64,000 nucleotides of DNA from an uncultured Trueperaceae bacterium (GCA_937907415.1 CALCHY010000162.1:1-64000); one strand, 5' to 3'; counted from the stretch's first letter, positions 10,392 through 19,198 are shown. Notes: generated by a model not told the origin, from the sequence alone. Numbers and translations are program-made.

Positions 10392-11285
10392 ATGCGGCAA
10401 GTGAAAGTCTTAGGCGTACCCATGGACTTGGGAGCCGGGCGGCGCGGGGTCGACATGGGCCCAAGCGCTGTTCGGCTCGCGCGCTTGGCACCCGTACTGC
10501 GCGAACTCGGCAACGAGGTCGTCGACTTGGGAAACGTGATGGTGCCACTCGCCGAGGCCAGCGAGCACCTGCCAAGCTCGGTCACCCCACACCATGCGGC
10601 CGCCATCGCCGCCACGTGCACAGCCACCTACCTGCAGCTAAAGGGGTTGGCTGAGGACGACTTCGTCGTGTCTCTCGGCGGCGATCACTCGATCAGCATG
10701 GGCACCTTGGCCGGCCTAAGCCGCGGCCAAGCTACCGGCTTGTTGTGGGTCGACGCGCACGCAGACATCAACACGCCAGCCACTAGTCCGACGGGCAACG
10801 TGCACGGCATGCCGGTGGCTCACCTGCTCGGCTTAGGGGACGACCGCTTCACGAGCATCTGGGGCGGCGGCGCCGTAGTCCGGCCAGAACACGTCGTCTA
10901 CCTCGGGCTCCGCAGCGTGGACGCGGGCGAGCGCGCCCTCATCGAGGAGTTGGGCATCACCGCGTACACCATGAAAGACGTCGACCTGCGCGGCGTCGCC
11001 TACTTGGCGGCGGCCGCCATCGAGCAACTCGGTGGGCTCGAGCGCCTCCACGTGTCGTTCGACGCCGACTCCCTCGACCCGACCATAGCGCCCGGCGTCG
11101 GCACGCCCGTTGCTGGCGGCCTCACGTACCGCGAGGCGCACCTACTCATGGAACTGCTCGCGGACTCTGGGCGCGTCACGAGCCTAGACCTCGTCGAGGT
11201 GAACCCCATAGTCGATCAGGGCAACGAAACGGCCGCCATCATGGTCGAGATGGCGGCCAGCCTCCTTGGGAAACGCATCATCTAG
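10392..11285 (+). CDS. rocF: Arginase
   Basis: Arginase hydrolyses L-arginine to ornithine and urea using two manganese ions. The 297-residue protein begins with the family pattern [21 protein letters not shown]. All metal-ligand motifs are present: GGDHSISMG near 95, [11 protein letters not shown] near 119-129, and SFDADSLDP near 222-230. The C-terminal substrate-side motif [10 protein letters not shown] is also intact. The DAHADINTP pattern favours arginase over agmatinase or formiminoglutamase. It stands alone, leaderless, converging on the patatin-like gene with 13 bases between the stops. No urease or other arginine-catabolism gene lies nearby. Confidence 0.93.
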   Translation: MRQVKVLGVPMDLGAGRRGVDMGPSAVRLARLAPVLRELGNEVVDLGNVMVPLAEASEHLPSSVTPHHAAAIAATCTATYLQLKGLAEDDFVVSLGGDHSISMGTLAGLSRGQATGLLWVDAHADINTPATSPTGNVHGMPVAHLLGLGDDRFTSIWGGGAVVRPEHVVYLGLRSVDAGERALIEELGITAYTMKDVDLRGVAYLAAAAIEQLGGLERLHVSFDADSLDPTIAPGVGTPVAGGLTYREAHLLMELLADSGRVTSLDLVEVNPIVDQGNETAAIMVEMAASLLGKRII

Positions 11286-11298
11286 CGCCTGGCGCGCC

Positions 11299-12231
11299 TC
11301 ACACGTGCGCCATCGCCAACTGCAACGAAGGCATCAGGCGGCTCAGCGCGGCGTCGCCCGCGCGGATGGCTTCACCTGCTCTGTGAAAGTTCAACCAGTG
11401 GATGGGCGGACGCGTGTGCACCTCGAAGCGACAGCAACCCTCTTCGTCCATGGCGCCGTCCTCCGGTTCCTTACCCGCCTCGGCCCAACCACCGGCCGCG
11501 AAGGCCAACGCCCGCCCGAGGCGGCCGACGGCGCCCTTCGGGGGCGTGGCGGCCGCGCGCGACTGCCAGCGCTTCGCCCCGTTCGAGTTGAGGACCTTGC
11601 GCGCGAGGCGGATGGCGCTCGAGTCGGCGGCTTCCATGCCTGCGCCGATGCCGATGGCAACGTCGACGTCGAACTCGTTCAAGGTGCTGAGCGGCACGGG
11701 CGAGCCGATGCCGCCGTCGATCAAGCGCCTGCCATCAACCACAGCTGGTGCGAACACGCCGGGGATGGCCGTGCTGGCGCGCAGCGCTAGGGCGAGTGGG
11801 CCGTCCGCGAGGAGTACACGCTCGCCGGTGTCGATGTCGGTCGTGACTACCACCAGGCGGCGGCTCAGGTCGGAGAACTCCCGGCCCTCGAGGAGCCTAT
11901 CGAAGTAGGCCTCCAAGCGCTTTCCGCCGAACAGAGCGGCGCGGTGCAGTCCGAAGTCTGCAACGTAAGGGAAGACATCGCGGCGGCGCATGGCCTCGGC
12001 CTGCAGCACGAGTTCAGGCAGGGGCCGTCCGGTGGCGTAAAGCGCGCCGACTACGGCGCCGAAGCTAGTGCCGGCGATGATGTCGGGAACGAGGCCGTTG
12101 CGCTCCAGGCTGGCGAGAGCGCCGAAATGAGCGTACCCACGGGCGCTGCCGCCACCGAGCGCCACGCCAAGCCGCGGCGACTTGCCGCCGCGGCCCGAGC
12201 TAGGTTGTAGGTTGGCTTGCACGTTCCGCAT
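11299..12231 (-). CDS. Patatin-like phospholipase (RssA/NTE family)
   Basis: This is a 310-residue member of the bacterial patatin-like lipases, serine hydrolases that use a Ser-Asp dyad on membrane lipids. The oxyanion glycine loop is LGVALGGGSARGYAHFG near residues 21-37. The nucleophile elbow GTSFG is near 54-58, and the catalytic aspartate lies in DGGIG near 168. The start ATG at 12231 follows GAGG at seven bases; an open frame continues 45 codons further but reads as unrelated sequence across the divergent promoter region. The C-terminal third is alanine- and charge-rich with no recognised domain. No signal peptide is evident, so a cytoplasmic or membrane-peripheral location is likely. 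The physiological substrate cannot be told from sequence. Confidence 0.9.
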   Translation of the reverse strand: MRNVQANLQPSSGRGGKSPRLGVALGGGSARGYAHFGALASLERNGLVPDIIAGTSFGAVVGALYATGRPLPELVLQAEAMRRRDVFPYVADFGLHRAALFGGKRLEAYFDRLLEGREFSDLSRRLVVVTTDIDTGERVLLADGPLALALRASTAIPGVFAPAVVDGRRLIDGGIGSPVPLSTLNEFDVDVAIGIGAGMEAADSSAIRLARKVLNSNGAKRWQSRAAATPPKGAVGRLGRALAFAAGGWAEAGKEPEDGAMDEEGCCRFEVHTRPPIHWLNFHRAGEAIRAGDAALSRLMPSLQLAMAHV

Positions 12232-12308
12232 GGTAAGGCCTCGATAGATGAGGAGGTGTAGCGAAGCCGCTACTCTCCAGAAGTGGCGCGGCGTGCCATG
12301 CTTGGTGC

Positions 12309-13196
12309 ATGGGTGACGCCAGCCTGGCGGTTGCGGTCGTGACTTACCGCACCCCCGACCTTGCACTCGAGTGCCTCAGGCAGGTGGCAAGCGCCGCCGA
12401 GGGAGCCGATGTAAGGCTCGTCGACACCGACCCGAGCGCCGAGTTCGCGGCGCTCGTGGCGGCGGAGCACCCGCACGTCAGGTACGTCCCTAGCGCCAAT
12501 CACTCCTACTCGCACGCGGTCAACGTCGGCCTGGCTGACGCCACAGCCGAGTACGTCGCCCTCATGAACGCGGACGTGGTGTTGCGGCCAACCACCTTCT
12601 CCGACTTGATCGCTGCCCTAGCCGCGGACGGTAGCGCAGGCGCAGCTGGACCGCTTGCTCTCGGCCAGGACGGCCAACCGCAGGACCTTGGCCCGCTTTA
12701 CGCCCGTCACTACCGTGCACTGGCGCGCCTGCGGGAGAGGGGCGTCGCCGCACCGCGCAGCGTGGTCGTGCCGTGGCTATCCGGCTGCCTCCACCTCATC
12801 CGCCGCACGGACTGGGTAGCGCTGGGCGGCTACGACACGGCGTTTCGTTTCTGGAACGAGGACCTAGACTTCGGCTTGCGCTTGGGCGCGGCGGGTCGCC
12901 ACAGCCTCCTCGTAGACAGCAGCATCGTTCACTTGGGAGGCACGTCTACCCCAAGCCACCCTGCGTTCAAGCTCGAAGGGCGCCGCGGCGGCCTGCTCGT
13001 CGGCAAGCGGCACTACCCCGCGGCCCTCTTCGCTGCGCAACGTGCCGTCGTTTACGCAGAAGCCGCCACCGGCAGCTTCTGCGCACGCACGCCGGGCGAG
13101 CGCGCGGCGCACGCCGAACTCCTGCGCATAGTGCGCTCAGGCGACTTCGACGCCACGCCGTTCGGCGCCACCCTCGACGAACGGCCGGCATGGTGA
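12309..13196 (+). CDS. Glycosyltransferase family 2 protein
   Basis: This 295-residue protein has the GT-A fold pattern of family 2 transferases. The N-terminal strand AVAVVTYRTPDLALECL starts near residue 8. A nucleotide-sugar binding region ends in MNADVVL (the DXD-like metal site) near 92-98. A predicted acceptor region carries GGYDTAFRFWNEDLDFGLRLG near 179-199, with the WNEDLD motif common in rhamnosyl- and related transferases. The donor and acceptor sugars are not predictable. It is divergent from the patatin-like gene and is followed 17 bases later by an integral membrane protein; both could serve the cell surface. Confidence 0.87.
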   Translation: MGDASLAVAVVTYRTPDLALECLRQVASAAEGADVRLVDTDPSAEFAALVAAEHPHVRYVPSANHSYSHAVNVGLADATAEYVALMNADVVLRPTTFSDLIAALAADGSAGAAGPLALGQDGQPQDLGPLYARHYRALARLRERGVAAPRSVVVPWLSGCLHLIRRTDWVALGGYDTAFRFWNEDLDFGLRLGAAGRHSLLVDSSIVHLGGTSTPSHPAFKLEGRRGGLLVGKRHYPAALFAAQRAVVYAEAATGSFCARTPGERAAHAELLRIVRSGDFDATPFGATLDERPAW

Positions 13197-13213
13197 GCGG
13201 ACGAGTGCGCTGA

Positions 13214-14014
13214 ATGGGCTTGGAACCGCAGTTCTGGCACCGCATCACCGACGACCCGATCCTCTTCTACTCGGCGTGCGCAACCGTGCTGCTTGGACTG
13301 TTCGCGTTGGGAACGGGCTTGGCTCGCGGAGATTTCCTCGTGCTCACTCGCCCACGCAGCGTCCTGCGAGTACTAGGGGCGGTAGTCAGCGGCTTCCTGC
13401 TCCTCCTCCTCGCCGATAACCTAGTACCTGCCACTGCGCCAGCCTGGGTCATCGGGAGCGCCGCCGCCACCTCGCGCGTGCCGCTCTACGTGATCGCGCT
13501 AGCGTTCGGGCCGAGCGTCGGCCTGCTAGCCGGTGCGCTGTTCGCCGCCGCCACGGCGGGAGGCGTCTTCCCTGGCATGACGGAAACGCTCTTCACCTTC
13601 GAGTTGATCGTGCTCGGTTGGTTGGCCATCTACCCATCGCCGCGCGTCGCGCGCTGGGCCGGGCCGTTCGATGTGATCATGGCCCACGTCCTGACTTGGG
13701 GCACGGCCGGGATCCTGTGGCTCACCTACCAAGAAGGTGGCGTATCCGTAGGAAGCCTACTGTCTGCCAGCGCCCAGTGGCCGGCCGAACTCCTCGTGGC
13801 TGCCGGGATCACCTACCTCGTGGCGCCAAGGTGGTACGCCGTTGCCTTCCCGCACTCGCGAGTTGAGCCGGAGAGCCAAACCCAGCTGGCGTCCACGGGG
13901 CGCCGAGCTAACGAGCAGCTGGACGTGTTCGCCACCCGCGATTGGCACCCGAAAGAGCGGCAGCACACCGAACTCGTCACGCCAAGGTTCAGAAGTGACG
14001 ATCCGAACAGCTGA
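13214..14014 (+). CDS. Integral membrane protein of unknown function
   Basis: I do not recognise the family. The protein has 266 residues with about six hydrophobic segments between residues 15 and 215. One (about 94-117) runs through SRVPLYVIALAFGPSVGLLAGALFAAATAG, a glycine/alanine-rich pattern reminiscent of ECF-type transporter S components, but the resemblance is too weak to name it. The last 50 residues are hydrophilic and rich in charged residues and presumably cytoplasmic. It lies between the glycosyltransferase and the peptidoglycan amidase on the same strand, which hints at an envelope role (inference). Confidence 0.75.
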   Translation: MGLEPQFWHRITDDPILFYSACATVLLGLFALGTGLARGDFLVLTRPRSVLRVLGAVVSGFLLLLLADNLVPATAPAWVIGSAAATSRVPLYVIALAFGPSVGLLAGALFAAATAGGVFPGMTETLFTFELIVLGWLAIYPSPRVARWAGPFDVIMAHVLTWGTAGILWLTYQEGGVSVGSLLSASAQWPAELLVAAGITYLVAPRWYAVAFPHSRVEPESQTQLASTGRRANEQLDVFATRDWHPKERQHTELVTPRFRSDDPNS

Positions 14015-14060
14015 GGCTCGAGACGATCACTGCCTGCTTGTGGCCTGCGCCACGGCTGAG

Positions 14061-14066
14061 TAGCAT
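14061..14066 (+). promoter_or_regulatory. -10 box of the amidase gene (leaderless)
   Basis: TAGCAT lies six bases upstream of the GTG start at 14073, with no room for a Shine-Dalgarno sequence. Confidence 0.5.
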
Positions 14067-14072
14067 CGGAGC

Positions 14073-14987
14073 GTGGAACCCGGCCCGGAGCGTAGGGGAA
14101 CTAACCCCGCCAACCACCCCCAGCACTCAGGCGCCCCGCCCGAGGCGGCGGGCCCCTGTCGGCGCCGCAGGCGCAGGCGGCTGCTGGGTCGCGGCTTCCT
14201 CATCGCGCTTGCCTGCCTACTACTCCTCAACGTTGCTGCGGCCGTGAGGGAGCGCGGTCCAGCCGCTGTCGCCGCCGTAGGAGGCGGCCTCAGCACGGGC
14301 CTGAGTTGGCTCGGTGACGCGCTCCCAGGCGCGAACGAGGTCAAGGTCTACCGCGCTGGACCTGTAAGGTGGCTAGCCAACCGCATCAAGGGCGAAGTGC
14401 GCATCGGGCTGCAGGTCGGCCACCTCGACGCCGCGGCGCAACCAGACGAACTGGAGAGCCTCAGGTACAGCACGGGGGCGCACCATGCCGGGCTCAACGA
14501 GGTGGACATCAACGCCGCCGTCGTCGAGGCGCTGGCCGCGCGCATGCGAGCGCGTGGCGCCGTCGTCGACGTCCTCCCAGCCACCATCCCGCCGCGTTAC
14601 CGCGCCGACCTCGTCCTCTCCGTTCATGCGGACTCGAACTTGGACGGCACGAGGAGCGGCTACAAGAGCGCGCACTACTGGCCCGCACGTAACCCTAACG
14701 AGGCCTGGCTCAAGGTCACCGTCGACCGCGCCGTGCTTATCGCCACTGGTTTGGCCGACGATGACGTCAACGTCTCCTCTAACATGCTGCAGTACTACGC
14801 CTTCAACCATCGGCGCTTCAAGCACGCCGTCGCGCGCGGCACGCCCGCGCTGTTGGTCGAGCTCGGCTACCTCTCGAACGCAACCGACCGTAGCTGGCTG
14901 CAAGCGCCAGACGACCTAGCCGCCGCACTCGAGGTGGGCGTGGTCACGTACCTGAGGTCCATCGGGCGGGTTTCGCAGGCGTGGTAG
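14073..14987 (+). CDS. N-acetylmuramoyl-L-alanine amidase (Amidase_3 fold)
   Basis: This is a zinc amidase that cuts the bond between N-acetylmuramic acid and L-alanine in peptidoglycan. The 304-residue protein starts with a basic, arginine-rich cytoplasmic tail. A single membrane segment follows at about 44-58, so the catalytic domain is anchored outside the membrane. The four residues expected at the zinc site are visible: His in LQVGHLD, Glu in GLNEVDINAAVV, His in LSVHADSN, and the catalytic Glu in LLVELGYLSN. The start is a leaderless GTG. The next gene begins 12 bases after the stop, and its -10 box reuses the TAG stop codon of this gene. Confidence 0.9.
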   Translation: MEPGPERRGTNPANHPQHSGAPPEAAGPCRRRRRRRLLGRGFLIALACLLLLNVAAAVRERGPAAVAAVGGGLSTGLSWLGDALPGANEVKVYRAGPVRWLANRIKGEVRIGLQVGHLDAAAQPDELESLRYSTGAHHAGLNEVDINAAVVEALAARMRARGAVVDVLPATIPPRYRADLVLSVHADSNLDGTRSGYKSAHYWPARNPNEAWLKVTVDRAVLIATGLADDDVNVSSNMLQYYAFNHRRFKHAVARGTPALLVELGYLSNATDRSWLQAPDDLAAALEVGVVTYLRSIGRVSQAW

Positions 14988-14990
14988 CCT
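14982..14990 (+). promoter_or_regulatory. Extended -10 promoter of the YtkA/FixH-like lipoprotein cluster
   Basis: TGG followed by TAGCCT at 14985-14990 lies nine bases before the ATG at 15000. The TAG of the box is the stop codon of the upstream amidase. Transcription would start within two or three bases of the ATG. Confidence 0.5.
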
Positions 14991-14999
14991 TGCGCAGCG

Positions 15000-15413
15000 A
15001 TGTACCACGTTAGTCCTACCGTTCGAATCACGTCACTCAGCATCCTCACCCTAGCCGCGGCGCTCCTGTTCACGGCGTGCAAGCCGCCCGAACCGAAGGC
15101 CGCCGCCAGCGGTGGGCTGGCGGTGTCGATAGTGCTCGCAGGCAGCCCCGTAGTCGGCAACGTTCCGGTCCTCATCGAGGTGAGCGATGCCGGCACGCCC
15201 GTTAGCGGCGCGACGGTGAAGGTCACGGGTGACATGACCCACGCTGGCATGCAACCGGTGACCGCGACCGCCTCAGAGACCCAACCAGGCAGCTACCGTG
15301 CGGAAAGCTTCGCTTTCACCATGGCCGGCGACTGGATAGTGACCGTAGACGTGTCGACTTCAAGCGGCTCCCGCGCCCGCACGGAACTCCTGACGACCGT
15401 CGCCCCGAAATGA
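15000..15413 (+). CDS. YtkA/FixH-like lipoprotein
   Basis: This 137-residue protein has a lipoprotein signal: a hydrophobic stretch ending in the lipobox LFTAC with the modified cysteine at residue 27. It should be anchored to the outer face of the membrane. The remaining 110 residues form a single immunoglobulin-like beta domain of the YtkA/FixH type. The recognisable points are VPVLIEVSDAGTPVSGATVKV, an HAGM motif with histidine and methionine, and PGSYRAESFAFTMAGDWIVTV. Domains of this type often sit beside copper-protein assembly genes. It overlaps the following polyferredoxin gene by four bases (ATGA), so the two are likely made together. Confidence 0.8.
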   Translation: MYHVSPTVRITSLSILTLAAALLFTACKPPEPKAAASGGLAVSIVLAGSPVVGNVPVLIEVSDAGTPVSGATVKVTGDMTHAGMQPVTATASETQPGSYRAESFAFTMAGDWIVTVDVSTSSGSRARTELLTTVAPK

Positions 15414-16957
15414 CGCCGCCACCCGGCGCAGGCGCGGTCGAGCTGCCGCGCGCCAGCGGCCCGTTCGTCGATCAACCGAACAACTTCGACCTCTTCCGCC
15501 TGCCGGGCCTGAGGCGCGTGGCGCGCTGGAAGTACGGGCGCCTAGTCTTCCAACTCCCACTCCTGCTGCTTGCGTTGTTCGTGATCGTCGACGGGCTTAC
15601 GGGCAGGCAGTTAGCGCCGCGCAACGTCGCGACGACGGCCACCTGGCTTCATTACCGAGGTCTCGTGGTATTGGCCCTCGCCATCTTCGGCAACGCCTTC
15701 TGCGCCGCGTGCCCGCTCATGCTCACGCGCGGAGCGTCAAAGGGGCTCAAGCGCCTCTTGCCTCGCAGCTTCACGTTCCCGCGCATGCTGCGCAACAAGT
15801 GGCTCGTGCTCGGCATCACCATCCTGTACTTCATCAGCTACGAGGCGTTCGACCTGTGGGCGAGCCCGTGGCTGACCGCCTGGCTGGCCATCGGCTACTT
15901 CGGGGCGGCGTTGGTTGTCGACACCGTGTTCCCGGCCGGCACGTTCTGCCGGTACGTCTGCCCGCTCGGGAACTTCAACTTCGCATTGAGCACGGTCTCG
16001 CCGAGCCAAGTAGTGGCCGTCGACCCGGACGTGTGCCGCAGCTGCGTCCACAAGCCTTGTCTTCACGGCCGCGAGACTTACGCCGAGGCGCCAAGCGGGC
16101 CTACCAAGGCGGCGTTCATACCCGTGGCCGAGATCACCAACCCGAACGGCGTTGGTTACTTCCCTGGTTGCGAGAGCGACCTGCTAGTACCCACCATCAC
16201 GAGCAACCTCGACTGCACCTACTGCTTCAACTGCGTGCGCGCCTGCCCATACGACAACGTAGCTCTATCGGTGAGGGCGCCCGGGCGCGAACTAAGTCGT
16301 CAACCGTGGGCACGGCGTTTCGGCCTTTCGGCGCTTGCCCTCGGCGTGCTGCTGGCGTACTGGGGCGTGGTCAACGCCCTTGCCATGATCTCCCCGTTCT
16401 ACGTTTTCGTCGAGCGTCTCTCCAGCTTCATCGGCTCGCGTGACGAGTTCCTGCTGCTCGCCGTCACTTATCTGCTCGTCACCGCTGCTGGCCTAGCCCT
16501 GCTGCTCGGCGCCGCCGTCCTAGCTGACCTCCTCGGTGGGTTGCGACCACGGCCACTTGCCGCGTTCAAGCGTTGGGGTTACGTGACGGTCGCGCTCGGC
16601 TTCGGGTTCTGGGGCGCACATTACGTCTTCCATTTCCTCACGGGGGCGCTTAGCGTAGTGCCCGTGTTCCAGCATTTCTTCGAGTACCGCGGACTGCTGC
16701 TCGACCCGAACTGGCGCCTCGCTCAGATGGTGCCCACGCGCTGGCTCTTCCCCATTCAGGCGCTCATCGGCGCCACCTACACGGGAGTGGCCCTTGCGAC
16801 TGCCGTGCGCATCGCGCGGCGCGATTTCGGCAGCAGGCGCTGGGTGTTGGCCATGTGGCCCGTCGCCCTCTACGTCCTGGCGTTCACCGCCTTGCAGCTC
16901 GTGATACTGGCGCAACCGATGGAGATGCGCGGCACCGTCCTCGGGCCACTACCATGA
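15410..16957 (+). CDS. Membrane-bound polyferredoxin (NosR/NapH/CcoG-like 4Fe-4S protein)
   Basis: This 515-residue membrane protein has two cysteine-rich clusters between transmembrane segments. I count about nine or ten hydrophobic segments, roughly half before residue 180 and half after 300. Cysteines occur at 98 and 101 (CAACP), 180 and 184 (CRYVCPLG), 209, 212 and 217 (CRSCVHKPC), and 269, 272, 275 and 279 (CTYCFNCVRACP). The last set is a classical 4Fe-4S ferredoxin motif. The layout recalls the electron-delivering proteins NapH, NosR and CcoG/FixG, but it is none of them clearly. Its coupling to FixH/YtkA-like proteins on both sides suggests a role in copper-enzyme maturation or membrane electron transfer (inference). 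Confidence 0.82.
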   Translation: MTPPPGAGAVELPRASGPFVDQPNNFDLFRLPGLRRVARWKYGRLVFQLPLLLLALFVIVDGLTGRQLAPRNVATTATWLHYRGLVVLALAIFGNAFCAACPLMLTRGASKGLKRLLPRSFTFPRMLRNKWLVLGITILYFISYEAFDLWASPWLTAWLAIGYFGAALVVDTVFPAGTFCRYVCPLGNFNFALSTVSPSQVVAVDPDVCRSCVHKPCLHGRETYAEAPSGPTKAAFIPVAEITNPNGVGYFPGCESDLLVPTITSNLDCTYCFNCVRACPYDNVALSVRAPGRELSRQPWARRFGLSALALGVLLAYWGVVNALAMISPFYVFVERLSSFIGSRDEFLLLAVTYLLVTAAGLALLLGAAVLADLLGGLRPRPLAAFKRWGYVTVALGFGFWGAHYVFHFLTGALSVVPVFQHFFEYRGLLLDPNWRLAQMVPTRWLFPIQALIGATYTGVALATAVRIARRDFGSRRWVLAMWPVALYVLAFTALQLVILAQPMEMRGTVLGPLP

Positions 16958-17826
16958 GGAAGCGCTTCAGGCGCGCCGCCGCGCTGACGCTCGTCACGCT
17001 GGCGGTGGTGTGGGTTGCCGTCGCTGCCGTGGCGGCCGTGGGGACACCGGAACCGGTCGCCGCCACGACCGAAAGCGGCGAACCAGCGGGGCCACTCGCG
17101 CCAGCCGGAGCGCCGAGCCCTACGCAGTCCGAACCCGAACAGGGGGTCATGGCCGTTAGCACCATTAGCAAGCGCGCGTTACCTAGTTGCGAGGTGGGTG
17201 ACGAGCCTACCGCCCGCGCGGAGTTGGGCGATTGGCCCTATACGGTGCTTGACACCCGCTTCATGCTCCCAGCTGCTTACGCCCCAACCGACCTAGTCGA
17301 CTTAGGCGCTGCCCTCTCCGGCATCTCCCGCTATGCGGCGCCGGCAGGCATGCTGTTCAGGGAAGTCGGGGTGGCCGACCTGCAGGCGCTCGTCCAGGAC
17401 GCGCAAGCGGCAGGCATAGCGCTAGAGGTTATCTCCGCTTACCGCTCGTTCGACTACCAGCAGCGTACGTTCGATGGGTGGGTTGCCGAGGACGGCTACG
17501 AGCAGGCGTTGCGCTCCAGCGCCCGCGCTGGGCACTCGGAGCACCAGTTGGGCACCGCCCTCGACTTGCGCACGCGCGGCGGCCCGCCAGCCTGGGACCT
17601 GGCTGATTGGGCGACCACGCCGGAGGGCGCCTGGACCGCTGCTAACGCCTGGCGTTACGGCTTCGTCATGAGCTACCCCAGCGGCAAGGAGAGCATCACC
17701 TGTTACATGTACGAGCCGTGGCACTACCGTTACCTCGGCCGTGAACTAGCCGCCGAAGTCCACGCCTCGGGTCTCACGACGCGCGAGTACTTGTGGAACT
17801 TGGAGACGACAGTTAGTGGGGAGTGA
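16954..17826 (+). CDS. VanY-type D-alanyl-D-alanine carboxypeptidase
   Basis: This is an exported zinc peptidase of the VanY/M15 family, which trims D-alanine from peptidoglycan peptides. I start at the ATG at 16954, which overlaps the polyferredoxin stop (ATGA) and opens a good signal/anchor segment (residues 1-30, basic then hydrophobic). The protein has 290 residues. A proline-alanine-rich linker follows to about residue 75. The catalytic domain shows EVISAYRSFDYQQ, the zinc motif SEHQLGTALDLR with His and Asp, and YEPWHYRYLG with the catalytic Glu and third-ligand His. It is unusual to find it inside what otherwise looks like a redox cluster. Confidence 0.9.
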   Translation: MRKRFRRAAALTLVTLAVVWVAVAAVAAVGTPEPVAATTESGEPAGPLAPAGAPSPTQSEPEQGVMAVSTISKRALPSCEVGDEPTARAELGDWPYTVLDTRFMLPAAYAPTDLVDLGAALSGISRYAAPAGMLFREVGVADLQALVQDAQAAGIALEVISAYRSFDYQQRTFDGWVAEDGYEQALRSSARAGHSEHQLGTALDLRTRGGPPAWDLADWATTPEGAWTAANAWRYGFVMSYPSGKESITCYMYEPWHYRYLGRELAAEVHASGLTTREYLWNLETTVSGE

Positions 17827-17827
17827 C

Positions 17828-18463
17828 ATGCCCTTACTGCGGTGGACGCGCGGTCTCATTACCGCCGCCTGTCTGGTAACGCTCGGTGTCGGCGCCACAG
17901 CGGCCGCGCACGCAACGCTCGTCATCGGCAACCTCAGCGTTGTCCCGGACCCGCCCGTGCCAGGGGCGCCACTCGAAGTCACCCTGCGCCTCGAGGACAC
18001 GCTGCTCGTACCGGTCGAGAAGGCGCACGTGAGAATCGAGCTACGCGTCGTCGACCCGGCGGCCGACACCGGCGCCGTCCCCGCCAGCGCCATCGGTAGC
18101 GACGCAAGCGAGTTCCTCGCTAGCGATCCGCGGGTAGCGTCCGCACGCTTCTCTGAGACGGCCGTCAAGGGCGTGTACTTCGGCCAGGTCGTCGCGCCAG
18201 AGACCGGCGCGTACACCTTGAGCGTTCGCGACACGACCTTCCTCAACGAGGAGGCCATAGCGAACGTCGAACTCGCCGTAGGCGGAGCGGTGAACGGCGC
18301 CATCGCCTTCGTGTTGCCGCCAACGCCCATCGCCCCAAAGTCGCTGTCGACGTGGCTGATCTGGCTCGTCGGCATCCCCCTCTTGGCTGGCATCATCACG
18401 ACGGTGCTCGTACTACGCAGGCCGCCTCCTTCAGAGCAAGTCGACGAGGGGCACACGCCTTGA
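17828..18463 (+). CDS. Membrane-anchored YtkA/CopC-like domain protein
   Basis: I do not recognise an exact family. The 211-residue protein has a signal peptide (residues 1-30, ending near AAAHA). An immunoglobulin-like domain of about 130 residues follows, with the YtkA/CopC-type pattern PPVPGAPLEVTLRLED and GVYFGQVVAPETGAYTLSVRD. A C-terminal membrane helix at about 172-195 is followed by a short charged tail. The start at 17828 is chosen because GGGGAG lies five bases upstream; a GTG at 17816 is possible. It resembles a second, membrane-tethered version of the lipoprotein that opens the cluster. Confidence 0.75.
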   Translation: MPLLRWTRGLITAACLVTLGVGATAAAHATLVIGNLSVVPDPPVPGAPLEVTLRLEDTLLVPVEKAHVRIELRVVDPAADTGAVPASAIGSDASEFLASDPRVASARFSETAVKGVYFGQVVAPETGAYTLSVRDTTFLNEEAIANVELAVGGAVNGAIAFVLPPTPIAPKSLSTWLIWLVGIPLLAGIITTVLVLRRPPPSEQVDEGHTP

Positions 18464-19188
18464 CGCTACTCGACCAGACGTGGGGCACGCTCTTCAACGT
18501 AGCCACCGTCCTCGTCGGGTCGGGGCTCGGCTTAGCGCTGCGCGGCAAGCTCCCGCCGCGCGTGACGACGGCCGTCATGCAGGCGATCGGTCTCGTCACC
18601 ATCTACATCGGCCTGGCGAACGCCTTCGACCTCGGAAAGGTAAGCGACCCGCCTGGCGTGATAATCGGTCTCCTTGCCCTGGCCGTCGGGGCCGCGCTAG
18701 GCGAGTGGTGGCGCATCGAAGCTGGGCTCGAGCACCTCGGCGAGATCCTCAAGCGCAGGCTGCGCGGTCGTGGGCGCTTCACGGAGGGCTTCGTTGCCGC
18801 GACGCTGCTCTTCTGTGTCGGCCCGCTCACGCTTCTCGGCAGCATCCAGAACGGTCTGACCGGCGAGGCAGGTTTCCTCGTGCTCAAGTCGACGCTCGAC
18901 GGCTTCTCCGCCCTGGCGCTCGCGACGAGCCTAGGCTTCGGCGTGGCCGCCTCCGCCGTGATCGTCCTGATTTACCAGGGCGGGTTGTCGCTGGCGGCCG
19001 GCGCCTTCGCGAACCTCATCCCGGACCCAACGACCGACCCTAGCGTCCTGCTGGTGAACGGCGTCGGCGGCCTGATGATCGTCGCGCTCGGCCTAGGGTT
19101 GCTCGAGATCAAACGCCTGAAGGTCGCCGCCATGCTGCCTGCGCTGCCGCTCGCCGTGGTCTTCTATCTGGTGGCTGGGCTCCTCTAA
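18460..19188 (+). CDS. DUF554 family membrane protein
   Basis: This is a 242-residue protein of the DUF554 family, integral membrane proteins of unknown function (YdfK type). The signature GTLFNVATVLVGSGLGLALRGKLP is at the N-terminus. GLALAVG-type and LLFCVGPLTLLGSIQNGLTGE segments follow, with about seven hydrophobic helices. The start appears to be TTG at 18460, overlapping the TGA of the preceding gene, with GAGGGG eight bases upstream. No catalytic residue can be named. It closes a run of five overlapping or abutting genes that begins at 15000. Confidence 0.85.
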   Translation: MTLLDQTWGTLFNVATVLVGSGLGLALRGKLPPRVTTAVMQAIGLVTIYIGLANAFDLGKVSDPPGVIIGLLALAVGAALGEWWRIEAGLEHLGEILKRRLRGRGRFTEGFVAATLLFCVGPLTLLGSIQNGLTGEAGFLVLKSTLDGFSALALATSLGFGVAASAVIVLIYQGGLSLAAGAFANLIPDPTTDPSVLLVNGVGGLMIVALGLGLLEIKRLKVAAMLPALPLAVVFYLVAGLL

Positions 19189-19198
19189 GTACCTGGCG

